Source of the DNA: Ehretia macrophylla
Taxonomy: Eukaryota; Streptophyta; Magnoliopsida; Boraginales; Ehretiaceae
Length of the DNA: 64,000 bases
Reading direction: 5' to 3'
Assembly (NCBI GenBank): GCA_037974665.1
Contig: CM075767.1
Coordinates: 4,861,501-4,925,500 of the forward strand
Shown here: one piece after another, positions 36,486-48,309 of the stretch
Layout of the letters: the number at the start of each line of letters is the position of its first letter
Numbering within the stretch: position 1 is the stretch's first letter
Program-made: the position numbers and the translations under genes
Notes under the pieces: model-generated
Database searches by the model: none
What the model saw: only the letters and a program-made list of their open reading frames with translations
Told to the model about the DNA's origin: nothing

Positions 36486-37345
36486 TGTGAGACTCGAGCA
36501 TGAACAAATGTTCATTTATCTATTTTAATTGTTACATGAAATAATATGTGCATTTAATTACCTATTCTATCATTTGAATCTACTTATGCATTTGAATTTG
36601 CATTTAACTTCAATTTGAATTGCATTTCATCTAAATTGCCTAGAGATAAACTTGTAAAATTATGCATGTATTGAAGGGTAAAATAGTCTTTACACTATTA
36701 AATATTTCTAGCTTGGTATAATTGCAATTTGAATAAGATAGCAAGGGGTGTTTAGTCTTTTAGCATTTTAGACATCTTAGCCACCACATTTGACTTAATT
36801 TGACATGCATTTAACTTGAATTTGGTTTGGAATTTGACCTAACATTGACCATGCCTTGACCCTTATATCATCAAATTAAGCAAACCAACAAGGAGGAAGA
36901 AGAGTTGGTCGGCCACAGGAGAGAGAAAGAGAGAAAAATTATTATTTTGGGTTTTTTTTTGACATTTTGATGCATTTAAAAGTGGATTTTGGCAAAACTC
37001 ATCTCTAGCATTCTTATTCCTTGCATATCTAGCTTTCTAGAAATACCAAAGGTGAGGGATTTCTTGTATTCTATGTGTAGATCATGTTGTATATACTTAT
37101 AAACTTGTTTTATGTTTAGAAGTTGTTTATAATACAAGAATAACTATTCTAGTGCTTGTTTTATGGTATATATGGAATAATATGTGCTTGTTGCTATGTA
37201 AATGTTTAAAGAATGTTTCTATGGAGTTATATCTTGTGTTGGAAGCTACATATGGTCTTTTACAAGTGCTCATATGTGTTAACACTTGAAAACTAGTTTC
37301 TAGCTTCGTGTTCGATCGTGCGTTTAAACAATTAAACATGTTTGC
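36486..37345 (+). mobile_element. Gypsy LTR, 5' part only
   Basis: Begins TGTGAGACTCGAGCATG, comparable to the TGTRAAACCC starts of the other LTRs, and contains AAAGGTGAGGGATTTC at 37048-37063. It is cut off near 37345 by non-coding copia sequence. Confidence 0.55.
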
Positions 37346-38186
37346 AGATAGAACACAGCAATAAGTGAATCCATCACAGTGATACACCTAATTCATATAG
37401 TAAAACAAATGGAAAAATAGTAAGTAAAGGACACACGGTATTTTAACGTGGAAAACCCAACTGGAAAAAAAACCACGTGACCAATCCTTGGTTGAAATAG
37501 GCAATCCACTAAATGTTTTCTTAGTTACAATAGTCAATGGACTTATGTGATTGACAACTCCCTTGTAACCCTCACCGCCTAGACCATCTAAGCCACCTAA
37601 GGATTACAACCTAGCGAGATTCCCTCGACTTAGCGTATTCTCCCGAATACTCGCCTCCTTCTCCTGAATGATGTTTAATGAAACAAATGAGTATAGTGAT
37701 TACAAACAAAATATGCTCAGTACACTCATAGTGCTAAAACAAACTCTCACCACAGTGTTTTCCAAACAGACTCGATAAACACATTACAGCCCTTATAAGA
37801 TCTAGACTTTGCTCTCCGTCCTCTGTCCCCACTTGATCCTTGAGAGATTATCAATAGATATAGGTGTGAGTGCTGTAATCTTGGGCTCCAAGCATCCGTG
37901 AACATTATTGACCTTTGTAGGAGTCTTTAACCAAGTCAATCTCTAAAGATTTGCTCAATTAAAATCTTCTTTGCCTTATCAAAATCGTCTCAACATAATT
38001 ATAGTTGCAGCAAATTGATCTCTTTTCATATAAGATAAATCCTGCACAATCTTTTACCAAAACAAGGCAAGATTTGTGTTGCCAAAAACAAAGCCAAAGG
38101 GGAGCTTGTTAGCCTGTCCAAAATTTAGCCCGAGATTACGCTCATTTGATAATTGTTACACTCTACCGGTTCCATCTAACTAGGCT
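37346..38186 (+). mobile_element. Non-coding copia-like sequence
   Basis: Contains AACGTGGAAAACCC at 37447-37460, a motif common in plant copia LTRs. Near 38080-38110 there is a GCCAAAGGGGAGCTTGTTAG stretch that looks like a copia polypurine tract running into an LTR start. No gene. Boundaries are soft. Confidence 0.4.
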
Positions 38187-38575
38187 ATGGTATGCCTTAA
38201 CAGTTCAATTCAAATCACTGAACTGTGGCATAAGAAGTTAGGTCATCTAAATGTTGATATGCTAACCAAGATTGCCAATGAAGGAATTGTTAGGAGAATC
38301 CCTAGATTATTAGGAAATAAGGAAGAAGTTTGTGGTCCATGCCAATTGGGAAATCAGATTCGAGCTCCTCCACACAAGAAAACACAACAGTTAGCCACGC
38401 ATAAAGTTTTAGAACTATTGCACATGGATCTCATGGGTCCAGTTCAAACAGAGAGCTTGGGAGGTAAGAAATATATCTTTGTGTGTGTTGACGACTTTTC
38501 CAGGTTTATATGGGTGGACTTTCTACGGGAGAAATCCGAAACCTTTCAAGCCTTTCGAAAATTGTGTTTGCGGAT
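38187..38575 (+). mobile_element. Copia integrase fragment
   Basis: GAG-pre-integrase and integrase start: LWHKKLGHLNVDMLTKIA, CGPCQLGNQIRAPP, LLHMDLMGPVQTESLGGKKY and CVDDFSRFIWVDF. The style is of the SIRE/Tork group. It stops near 38575, where sequence of another copia type begins. Confidence 0.85.
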
Positions 38576-40203
38576 CATCTCAATATTCGGACTATGTTGC
38601 TCTCCAGTCTACTACAATTTTCACCTCTGCTTCTAAGTCCCTCAACTTTGAATCTCACACATATACTCAGGCCTCCAAATTTCCTCACTGGCGCAAGGCC
38701 ATGGATGCTGAGTATAATGCTCTCATTAATAATGGCACATGGATTCTTGTTCCTCTTCCCCCAAATGCTAATGTTATCAGGTGTAAATGGGTTTTTCGGG
38801 TCAAACGAAAATCCGATGGCTCTATTGAGCGACACAAAGCTTGTCTAGTGGCGAAAGGTTATAACCAGGACAAAGGGGTTGACTATTCTGAAACTTTTAG
38901 CCCTGTCATTAAACCCACTACTATTCGAGTTGTACTCTCACTTGCTTTTTCGCAGAAATGGCATATTCGACAAGTTGACGTTAATAATGCCTTTCTGCAT
39001 GGTCTCTTAGATGAGGATGTCTACATGGCTTAACCTCCAGGTTTCACTCATCCGTCTTATCCTCATCATGTCTATAAGCTCAAGAAGGCATTGTATGGTT
39101 TGAAACAAGCCCCTCGAGCGTAGTTGTCTAGGCTGAGTTCGTGTCTTTGTTCTTTTGGTTTCATTGCATCACAGTCTGATTCCTTGCTTTTTATCAATCA
39201 TCGTACCACACATGTGCCTTATGTTTTTATCTACGTAGATGATATATTGATCACTGGTAGTGATGCTAGTGCTATTAATGCTCTCATTTCTTTTCTGCAT
39301 AGACAGTTTGCACTAAAAGATCTTGGTCAACTCTAATTTTTCTTAGGTGTTGAGTTTCATCATACTCTTGGAGGTCTTGTGCTTACCCAGACTCGTTATA
39401 TTTTTTATCTACTTAAACGGGCTAACCTTGATGGTACTAAGCCAATCTCCTCACCTATCACCACTAATCATAATCTTTCCCTTCACTCTAGTGATCCATT
39501 TCACAATCACACTTTGTATCGTAGTATTGAAGGTGCACTTCAATATCTTACTATCACACGTCCTAACATTGCCTTTGTTGTGAATAAAGTCTGCCAGTTT
39601 ATGCATTCCCCAACTGATCCACATTGGTTTGCCGTTAAGCGCATTTTGTGATATTTAAAGGGTACTATGGCATATGGGTTGACAATCCGGAGGTCTTCAG
39701 ACCAGGTTTTACATGCTTACTCAAATTCAGATTGGGCTAGTTGTCCGGATGATCGTCGCAGCACACATGGGTACTGCATTTTTCTAGGTCCAAACTTGAT
39801 TTCTTGGTCTGCGAAAAAGCAAACGACCACTGCCAGGTCTAGCACTGAAGCGGAATATCGAGCCATTGCCTTTGCAACTACTGAATTGTATTGGCTTCAG
39901 TCTCTGCTTCGAGAGCTTCATATTGCTACCTCCTTACCACCCACTTTATGGTGCGACAATATTGGAGCTACATACTTGACAGCTAATCCTCTCTTTCATG
40001 CCAGGACTAAACATATAGAAATTGATGTGCACTTTGTGCGAGAAAATGTGGCTTCCGGAGCTTTGCATATTCGTTTTATCTCTATTGTTGATCAAATAGC
40101 CGACATAATGACAAAAGGGACTCTCTATTACATGTTTCTCTCTACTTCGGTCCAAGCTCACCATCTTCAGAAACAAGAGCCTAAAAGCATGTTTCTAGCT
40201 TAG
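38576..40203 (+). mobile_element. Copia RT-RNase H fragment (different lineage)
   Basis: RT and RNase H of a copia element: [78 protein letters not shown] and [14 protein letters not shown]. The sequence style resembles the copia at 6866-12028 more than the integrase directly upstream. Several breaks. Confidence 0.88.
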
Positions 40204-40915
40204 GAATCAAAGAGCAATCTGCACATTGATTTTGTGTGGCCACTTTGATATGGTAATCCTTAATAGATAAGGCTGATTTTTTGATATGTTATACTATACT
40301 TATAGTAGAATAAACTCTATGTTTGGTGCATGTCAAGATTTCGTGGTTAATCGACACTTTTAGGCCCTTTTCAGAGAGATAAATACATTTAGCACAAATT
40401 TGGATACTTTTCTGCACAATGATTTTTCATGCTCGATTTGAGGTAAGAAATGTTGTTGCGATGGTCTAATTTTTGGATATGTGGTACACGACTCCTTTTA
40501 GAGTAAATTTTGTGTTGGGAGTTTCTCCAGATTTTGAGGGTAAGAGTTTCTTTTAAGCTCATTTAATTGAGGTTTTGTTTCTCACGTAAGTCTTGACAGT
40601 TTTGCGCAGTTGTGTTCTAGGGGTCATATCTCATTGAGTTTAACTCTGAATTGAGTTCCGTTTGATTCTAAAACCATCTACACTTAAAGAGCTATGTCTT
40701 TGTATAGTTTTAGAGTTTTTAGAGGACTTTGAGTTTATTAACCGAACTGAGTAAATCATGCATGTGTTGTCCAAATTTTCCAGCTTACACGTCTATGTGT
40801 TTTATGTTGTAAGTGGTTAAATGATGACTAAATATTGGTGTTAATATGTTGAATACATGTTCTTTTGAAGCTTAGTTGATGGAAATGAGTAGAAGTTTGA
40901 AGGTGTAGTTAATGG

Positions 40916-40940
40916 TTGGATAACCTACTTTGTTCTCCAA
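40916..40940 (+). other. LTR hairpin A (loop CTACTTT)
   Basis: TTGGATAAC pairs with GTTCTCCAA (one mismatch) around the loop CTACTTT. Confidence 0.55.
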
Positions 40941-40969
40941 TGAATTTGTTGTTAATGATTAATGTGGTT

Positions 40970-40997
40970 AAGAGACAACCTACGTTGTTGATCTCTT
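40970..40997 (+). other. LTR hairpin A, second copy (loop CTACGTT)
   Basis: AAGAGACAAC pairs with GTTGATCTCTT (one bulged A) around CTACGTT. It lies about 30 bases after the first hairpin of this LTR. Confidence 0.55.
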
Positions 40998-41747
40998 TAC
41001 ATGATGCGAATATGTGAATATGTTTGATGTGATGCGATGTGAAGCAATAGATTGCAACTTTTAGTGCGTCATAGTAGTGTCGTGTCGTGCTGGGTAGCAT
41101 AGGGCTTACCGGTAATTGCATGACTACCATGTACTAGTCCCTCTCTTGTGTAGTCGATAAAGGCCATAGGGTGTTAGGTCGTAGATTCACGTACATCCGG
41201 AGTACACTCGCGGGAGTAATAAGTGTTATGCAATGAGTTCGTAAGGGAGTTATAAGTGTGGGCACCAACAATGTTAAGCGGTATCCTTACAATGTGAATT
41301 TATATAACTTGGTTGAATTCAAGTTATAATGCGATGTGAATGCAAATGCAATTATATGTTGTCTTTAATGTGTTTCAAAGGACTTTCAGGTTAAAGCTTA
41401 CAAAACTTCCAGTTACCTCCTTCATTGAGCCTGTTTAACTTACCCCTCTTTATATGCATGCTACAGATGAACCCGAGGATTGATTATATGCGAGAAAAGA
41501 ATGAGAATATGACTTATGTTTATGTATTTGGATTACGAATACAATGTTTATGCTTTTAGTAATTATGTTATATTATAAGGCATTTGAACTTATATTGTAT
41601 AATTGACTAAGTCTTGTATTTTGAAGCCTAGCTTCTTTTGTTGTATATATAGATGGTTGATATGACCATAATTGCAACACTCAAACCACTGTATTTCTAC
41701 TACATTTGCATCATAAACTAGGAATAAATGCTACATTTATATACTTT

Positions 41748-43221
41748 TGATGCGATGTAGGATGATCTCGAAAAATGAATTATGTCTGTTTTTGACAAAT
41801 CATACCATTTTTTGGGTAAAAACGGTCTTCTAAGCAAAGCGCAAGTTTTGCCCTACGCAAAGTGTGATTTGAGCCAAATTCCATTGTTTTGAGTGTCAAA
41901 ATAGTGGAATGAGACCCGAAAGGATCCAAAATTAAAATTCAAAATCAGATCAGCAAAAGGGCGCTCGAGTACGCCTTTCGAGCACCCTCCACAGAATATT
42001 CTACCAAATTCTACCACTTTCGCGAAAGACACGTGGCGGTCGAGCGCGCCTCAAGGGCGCTTGAGCGCCCTACATGGAAATTTTCACCACTTTCTCGAAA
42101 CGACACGTGGCGCAATCTCAGCGAATGATCAGAAGAGCGCTCGAGCTTGCCCCGGAATTTTTGCCTATAAATAGGCCCTCAACTGGACCAAATTTTGTAA
42201 TTTATTTTATTTTAAATATTGTTTTTAGAATTTAATTTTAGTTTTAAATATTAGTTTAATTAATTTGTTAGTTTAATTTTACTAGTAATTTGTAGAATAC
42301 GGGAGAAATTCTACCCGAATAGCTTTTCTTAAAGCTCTTATCAGGGAAAGTTCTGCCTAAGTAGCTCTTATTCGGGGGAAATTCTACCTGAATAGCTATT
42401 TTGCGTAGAACCTCTGCTCAAATTCCGATGATCAGAAATACACGTTCGTTAATATGAGAGAGCCTTTCTTGACTCTCTTTTATTTGTATAACTTATATTT
42501 ATTTATGTCTAAGTAGATTTATATCTAGGGGAGGATATTGTAAATGACGGTCTTTTAATCTATGGTCTCAGATTCGGATAATTTGATTTAAATGCAATAT
42601 ATGGCTTGTATTAATTCAGCATTGTCTTTCATACGTAATGCTTTTAAGTAGATGTTATGATTGCTTTACTTTCATGCCATATATCCGTGTTTTAATAGCG
42701 AATCTATAGGTTGTACCATAGTTTCTAACTCGTGGAGTTGTTGATTACTTAGTTAAAACAAACCTTTTACACTAGGTTACAAGTATTACGACTATATAAC
42801 GGACTCGTAGATGGAACGACACCTATAACAAATATAGTAATCAGGACTTTAATTAGACTAAGATAATTAACTAGGTTAATGCTTATAGCTTAACCCTTGC
42901 ATAAAATTAGAGAATCCTAGATACCGAGTATAGATTAACTGCCTCATTACTTATCCAGCCCCATAGATCATTTTCTTCGTATTTCACAAAACTATACCTT
43001 AGTTTAGTTTACATTTCTTACACGATACTCAAACCATTTTTCCAAACTGTCACGTTTTCACTCTAACATTTTTACACTACTTCACTAAACTAACTAACGA
43101 GCTTCCCTATGGAATTCAACTCCGTACTCAAAGCACACTATATTACATGATCCGTGCACTTGCGGGTTATTAAAACTTGGTTATTTTGCACACTTTTTAT
43201 ATGCACACCAAGTTACGATCA
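41748..43221 (+). mobile_element. Athila-like gypsy 5' LTR, left end uncertain
   Basis: The LTR ends in GTTACGATCA at 43221, followed by the Athila-type primer region. The left end at 41748 (TGATGCGATG) is a guess. Around 41960-42150 it has a GC-rich patch with repeated CGCTCGAG-like units and two GACACGTGGCG boxes. A TA microsatellite lies downstream in the leader near 43391-43410. Confidence 0.55.
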
Positions 43222-43245
43222 AGTTTTTGGCGCCGTTGTCGGGGT
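43222..43245 (+). other. Athila-type primer-binding region
   Basis: AGTTTTTGGCGCCGTTGTCG directly follows the LTR end. TTTGGCGCCGTTGCCGGGG is the hallmark of Athila-group elements. Confidence 0.75.
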
Positions 43246-43501
43246 AGCACGGTATAGTTTAATTTTTAAAGTATTTGTGAACTTGTTTAAAGTGATTTAT
43301 TTATTGTTTGTATCATACTTGTTCATAGTTGTTATGCTTTGATAAAATAGCTTGTAAATATACTTAGCATATTTTCTGTAGTTTCTTATTGTATATATAT
43401 ATATATATATTTTGTATGCACGGCCGTCGTTCTTGAATCCGGAACTCGCCTAGTTTGATCCCGAACCCTAGAAAACTCCATGAAGGAGAGTCCAATTCCC
43501 G

Positions 43502-45545
43502 ATGGCAGACCAAGAAGGAAATGTTCAAAACCTTCAACCTCTTTCAGTAGCTCAACCTGTTAATCGACCCGTGAACCCACCAATGACTCTTCGTGAATAT
43601 TTCTTTCCGGGCGATTATAATCTTGAGTTTGCCATAGACCCACCAGCTTTTGGCAATGTTAACTTCGAGCTCAAAATGGGAACCATTTCAATGCTTCATT
43701 CCTTTTACGGAAGAAACAACAAAAACCCTCACACTCACATAGTAGAATTATTGCAGGCGTGTTCCACGCTTCATATTTCTAACGTGACCCATGAAAGCAT
43801 TTAGCTTTGTCTCTTCCCATTTTCACTAAAAGATAAAGCCAAACAGTGGCTTAATCATCTTGATGGAGGAGTCATCACAATTTGGGCATAACTTATTTAG
43901 AAATTCTTACATAGATTCTTTCCAATGGCTAAGATGACCACTTTGTGAACAGATATAATGACGTTCGCTCAGTCGGACCTAGAGCCCTTTCACGAATCGT
44001 GAGAGAAATTTAGTGATCTCCTGAATTAGTGTCCTCACCATGGATTCGAACGTCCTGAACTCTTGCATTATTTCTTCAAAGGTCTTATGCCTCAACAGAA
44101 AATGATGATAAATGCAATGAGTAATGAAGGTTTCTATAATCTCACGGCAGACGATGCTTGGAGTAGGATAGAAAATATAGCTGAAGACTCTCACCAGAAC
44201 ATATCAATAAAAAGAGAGAGAAATAGCATCCACAATCCCCAAAAGAGGGCATTATTCGAAGTTATCTCCAACTCCGATTTAACAAACAAAGTAGATGCTC
44301 TAGCACACCAAGTAGAAAAATTTATCTCTCTAAGGTCTACTTCTTCTCAAGCTTCGTAGATCTCGGAGGTATGTGAAATATGCTCAGCAGTAAATTATTC
44401 TACTATGAATTGCCCAATTGGTTCGCAATTTCCCTAGTTTACACAAGAACAAGTCTATGCCACTCAATGATTTACAAGGAATTACAATCCTTACTCTAAT
44501 ACTTATAATCTTAGATAGCGAGACAATCCCGCTTTTTCTTGGCGACAAGGGAACCAAGAGCCTCAGTTTCCCCAACAACAATATCAAAAACCATAGAGAA
44601 ACTTTGAGCCTCAGTACCCTCAATAGCAATAGCATAAGCCACAAAATACTAATCCTCCTAGTTTCTACCAAGTCCAAAAGGATAATCCGTTCAGAATGCA
44701 ACAGAACAATTTTCCCGCTCTTCCTCCTGCACAGTCATCATCTGATGACAAGTTTGATAAACTATTGCAAGTAGTCCAAGTACAGCAACAATCCATTGCT
44801 AAACTTGAGGGACAAATCGAGCAGTTGGCCCAAAATCTTAGTAGGAGAGACGAGGGTAAGCTCCTATCTCAGACCGTAAAAAATCCACGAGGTCAGTGTA
44901 GTAATCTTCAAATTGAGAGTACCTAAGAACAGGCTAAGGCTGTTATAGTCCTTAAGAGTGGGAAAAGAATAGACAACCAGGTTGAAAAGAAAAGTAAGGA
45001 TGTCTAGAAGAAATAGAGGAACCTGAGATTGAGGATTTAAGTAACGATATTGATGACTCCCATAGGAATAAAAACCCAATGATTGAGTAAATAGTTGAAC
45101 CCTCATCTCAATCACCTTTCCCAGCAGCTTTGTCCCGACCGAAGCCAATTGAGGATCTGAATCAACTTAAGGTCTTGGAACATTTAAAGGATATAAAGAT
45201 CAATCTACCCTTAGTTGAGGTAATCCAATAGATCCCAGCCTATGCAAAATTTTTGAAGGATCTGTATGTCAAGAAGAGGTGGACTACCTACATTCCAAAG
45301 AATGTCCGATTCACTCAAAAAGTTAGCAATATATGCACTAAAGGATTGCCTCAAAAGTGCAATGACCCAAGAGCTTTCACAATACCATGTTTCATTATGT
45401 AGAAAATGCCTTGCTAAACTTAAGGTCAAGTGTTAACCTCATCCCCCACACAGTCTATCAAAGACTAGGTCTTGGGGAGCTGATACCAACTAATGTGACT
45501 TTTAAGTTAACAGATAGATCTGAGAAAAGACCTCAAGGATAGTGG
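43502..45545 (+). mobile_element. Athila-like gag and protease-side relic
   Basis: Gag features: MTLREYFFPGDYNLEFAID at the start, LCLFPFSLKDKAKQWLNHLD, the CPHHGFE motif and FKGLMPQQKMMINAMSNEG. These are characteristic of the Athila capsid domain. The protease side is suggested by LGLGELIPTNVTFKLTDRS near 45470-45525. Many breaks. It ends where the LTR fragment starting at 45546 is inserted. Confidence 0.85.
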
Positions 45546-45592
45546 TGTTAGAGATATGCCCTAATACTATATAGTTAGATGACCTATATAGG

Positions 45593-48087
45593 TGTAACGC
45601 CCCGATCCCTCACGAGACCGGAGGCTCTAACGACCATGCTAATCTCAACCCAATACTAAGCCCGGTCACAAAATTTTTCCTAATGGTTAAGTCCGGACCC
45701 GACACACGGACAAAGTCTCCCCTGTACCGTGGACATTCTGAAAACCTGTAAACACTCAATAAAGCCACAACATAACAAGACATTCATTTATAACTAAAGA
45801 TCTTAGCTTTAAGGCCATCCGAGGCTGAAGACATACAAACAGTTTAGATACAGACAAGCATGCATACATAACTTAACTTCTTTACAAATCGGGTTATCAT
45901 GACACTCCATGATAGATTTTAAGTATTCTTAATAATTAAAAAGAACCAATCATTCACTCCCAAGCATGCGAAGAAGCTAATAGCAGAAATATAAGTTATT
46001 ACATGCCATGGTTCTAAATCTACCACTACAACATCTATCCCTCAATTTGCAAACTATATAATATACACATATCACTTAGGTTACAAAATAGAACATAAAG
46101 TAAAGAAAACAAGTCCTACTCTCATCAACAAGAACATAGTCCACCTCAGTCAACTAGTCACAGCAACTAATGCAACTCCTTCAATTGCGCCACCTGAAAC
46201 ATGTTAGCGAGGTATGAGCAAGCACTGTTGACCAGTGAGGGATAAGGTCCCGGGGCGTGCAATGCAATAGGTAATATAGTTAAACAACAATAACAATTAG
46301 ACAATTTAAAGAACCAATGATAGCTTAAATAACCACACATTTAAAAGGATACATTTCACATAACCCCTATACACCAATCATCATTGGTCTTCATTCACGA
46401 TCCACGAACCACGATCACGATCACGATAAGCCGGCATAGCCCCAAACACTCCAGTGGGTGTACTCTGGATGTACCCCGATAATCCTACGATCCAACATCC
46501 CCTGGCAATCTCTGGACCAGGCAAATGAGGGACTAGAGCACGGAGTTTGAACATCCCCCGGCAAGCCCTCTGCCGCCCAGCCGATATTCAACACATCCGC
46601 CCCTGACACTATGGTTGTGCAACCACTATGCAATGCACTTTACAATGGCAAGTTAATATAAATAATAGAAGCAATAACACATAGGAGGATCTACAAAGTA
46701 GGTTGACCTCGATGCAGTTAGAATAGAAACAATTATATAAGCAAATAAGTAGTTTTACAAAGGGACATTTACAAGATGAGCATAGAATCATACTAAAAGC
46801 TCCAAATTAACTTGAAACCACATATAAACACCCAAGAAGTCATGCCATGGGTTTAGAAGCGTGAGTCAACCGAAATTGCACCTAAACCCCTTTGTTTTTC
46901 AAACTATTTCTCTTCCAAACTAAAGTTAATGATTCAATTTTCAAGGGAAACTCTCCCAACCTTCTAACTAACCCTCAAGGAACCCTTTCAACCCTCTAAA
47001 TCATTCAAACGCCTACCAATACCCCGAAAGCCCCAAAATCCCTCTACCTCGTCCGGGCTTCGAACAAGGGTTATCAAAGCTTCTATAGCACCTAGGTAGC
47101 CTAAGAATACTAGAAGTGAAGCCCGAATCTACCCGGATTCGCATTAACCCCGAAAGCCCTTTGTTAAAGTCAGCTATTTCATGTTTTATGCGATTCTAGA
47201 GCAATACAAGTGCACGGGGCTATTAGACTACCTTCATTAGCACCTAAGGCATCTATTAGGAGTGTTGAATCAAACCAATACGTGCAATTACACAAAACCC
47301 TAGAAAAATATCACTATTCACCTCATAAATCAAACTAACGATTCTAACCTTTTAAAAAGTGAAACAATGGCTCAAATATGTTCTCTAGCACTTATAAACA
47401 AGGTATAATAGCATAGATAATCAATACAATAGTATTTGGTCACATTTTCAACAAATCAAGAAAACAGCAACTATTTTAAAATGCGAAAATAAGTCATGAA
47501 ATCCCTCACCAATGCGCGTAGGAACTCTCGGGAGGCTAGCAAACACCCTAAACTACTTGCTCCTAGCTTGGCTTGGCTTGGCTTGAAGATTTGTTGAGCA
47601 AAAATCTCTATTTATCCTCCTATGCTATTCTCGGATTTGCTACAGTAATTCCTGCATCTTCTTTTTTTTTTTCGTGTTTTGTTAAGTTATGAGCTAGGTG
47701 GTGTTGTATGAGCATATATATTAAATGGGGTCAAGTTAGGTGCTTAGTGGTCCACTAAAATGAACGTTGATAACCTTAAAATAAGCCTAAGGTGAAGAAT
47801 ATATGCTAGCTAATTAAATTACTAAATTATGTTGCGTAACACTATTCATTGACCCATTAAAACATTTTCTAACCGAGTGCTCCTATCGCTCCTAGCTCAA
47901 TTGCACATTTTTCTCATTCCTTTAACAATTAATATGATTTAATAAAAATGCTAATTCACTAATATAATGCAAGTTAAAAATGAAATGAATAGTGACCAAG
48001 AAAGACAACAGGTAAAACACAGAATTTAATGCGCAATTAATGGATGCAACATTTAAAAATGTGTACGGTAGAATCTCGGGCATCACA
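45593..48087 (-). mobile_element. Solo LTR, Ty3/gypsy, copy 2 of the 2.5-kb family
   Basis: 2495 bp, minus strand, starting TGTGATGCCCGAG at 48087 and ending GGGGCGTTACA at 45593. A perfect duplication ATAGG lies on both sides (45588-45592 and 48088-48092). It matches 19323-21818 end to end. No internal region, hence a solo LTR. It carries the same GGTGAGGGATTTC motif (about 47498-47510) and hairpins. Confidence 0.95.
46685..46710 (-). other. LTR hairpin A (loop CTACTTT)
   Basis: GAGGTCAAC pairs with GTAGATCCTC on the minus strand, with one mismatch. Orthologous position to 20714-20739. The equivalent of hairpin B lies at 46215-46234 but pairs less well. Confidence 0.5.
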
Positions 48088-48309
48088 ATAGGGCATTTTG
48101 ATATAAATCTGAATGGCATGTTAATTGGATGTTCATATTCTCCGTTCAATTATATGAATATGTCATCAATGTTTTTCGGAGAAGAAATATATTCTTAAGG
48201 TGTTGAGAATTCAATGGCATGTTTCTTCGACATGATAAACATTCAAAAGTATTCATAGTCCTTAGATTATTCGACCAGGACTAGAATAATCAAGTACGGG
48301 TCTAAGGCC

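Larger units (their letters stand above)
40205..41747 (+). mobile_element. Gypsy LTR, partial
   Basis: It carries the parts of the large gypsy LTRs in order: a GAGGTAAGAAATG motif (40440), the ACACTTAAAGAGCTATG block (40679), two hairpins with CTACTTT and CTACGTT loops (40916, 40970), TACATCCGGAGTACACTC (41193) and TCATTGAGCC (about 41423). Clean ends were not found; the left end meets the copia relic. Confidence 0.6.
45546..48309 (+). mobile_element. LTR fragment split by a solo LTR
   Basis: Starts TGTTAGAGATATGCCC, close to the LTR read on the minus strand from 60261 (TGTTAGGGATATGCCC). The two share sequence again after the nested solo LTR, for example ACTAGAATAATCAAGTAC at 48280-48297. 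So 45546-45592 and 48093-48309 are one LTR interrupted by 45593-48087. It is cut at about 48309 by chromovirus gag. Confidence 0.75.
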
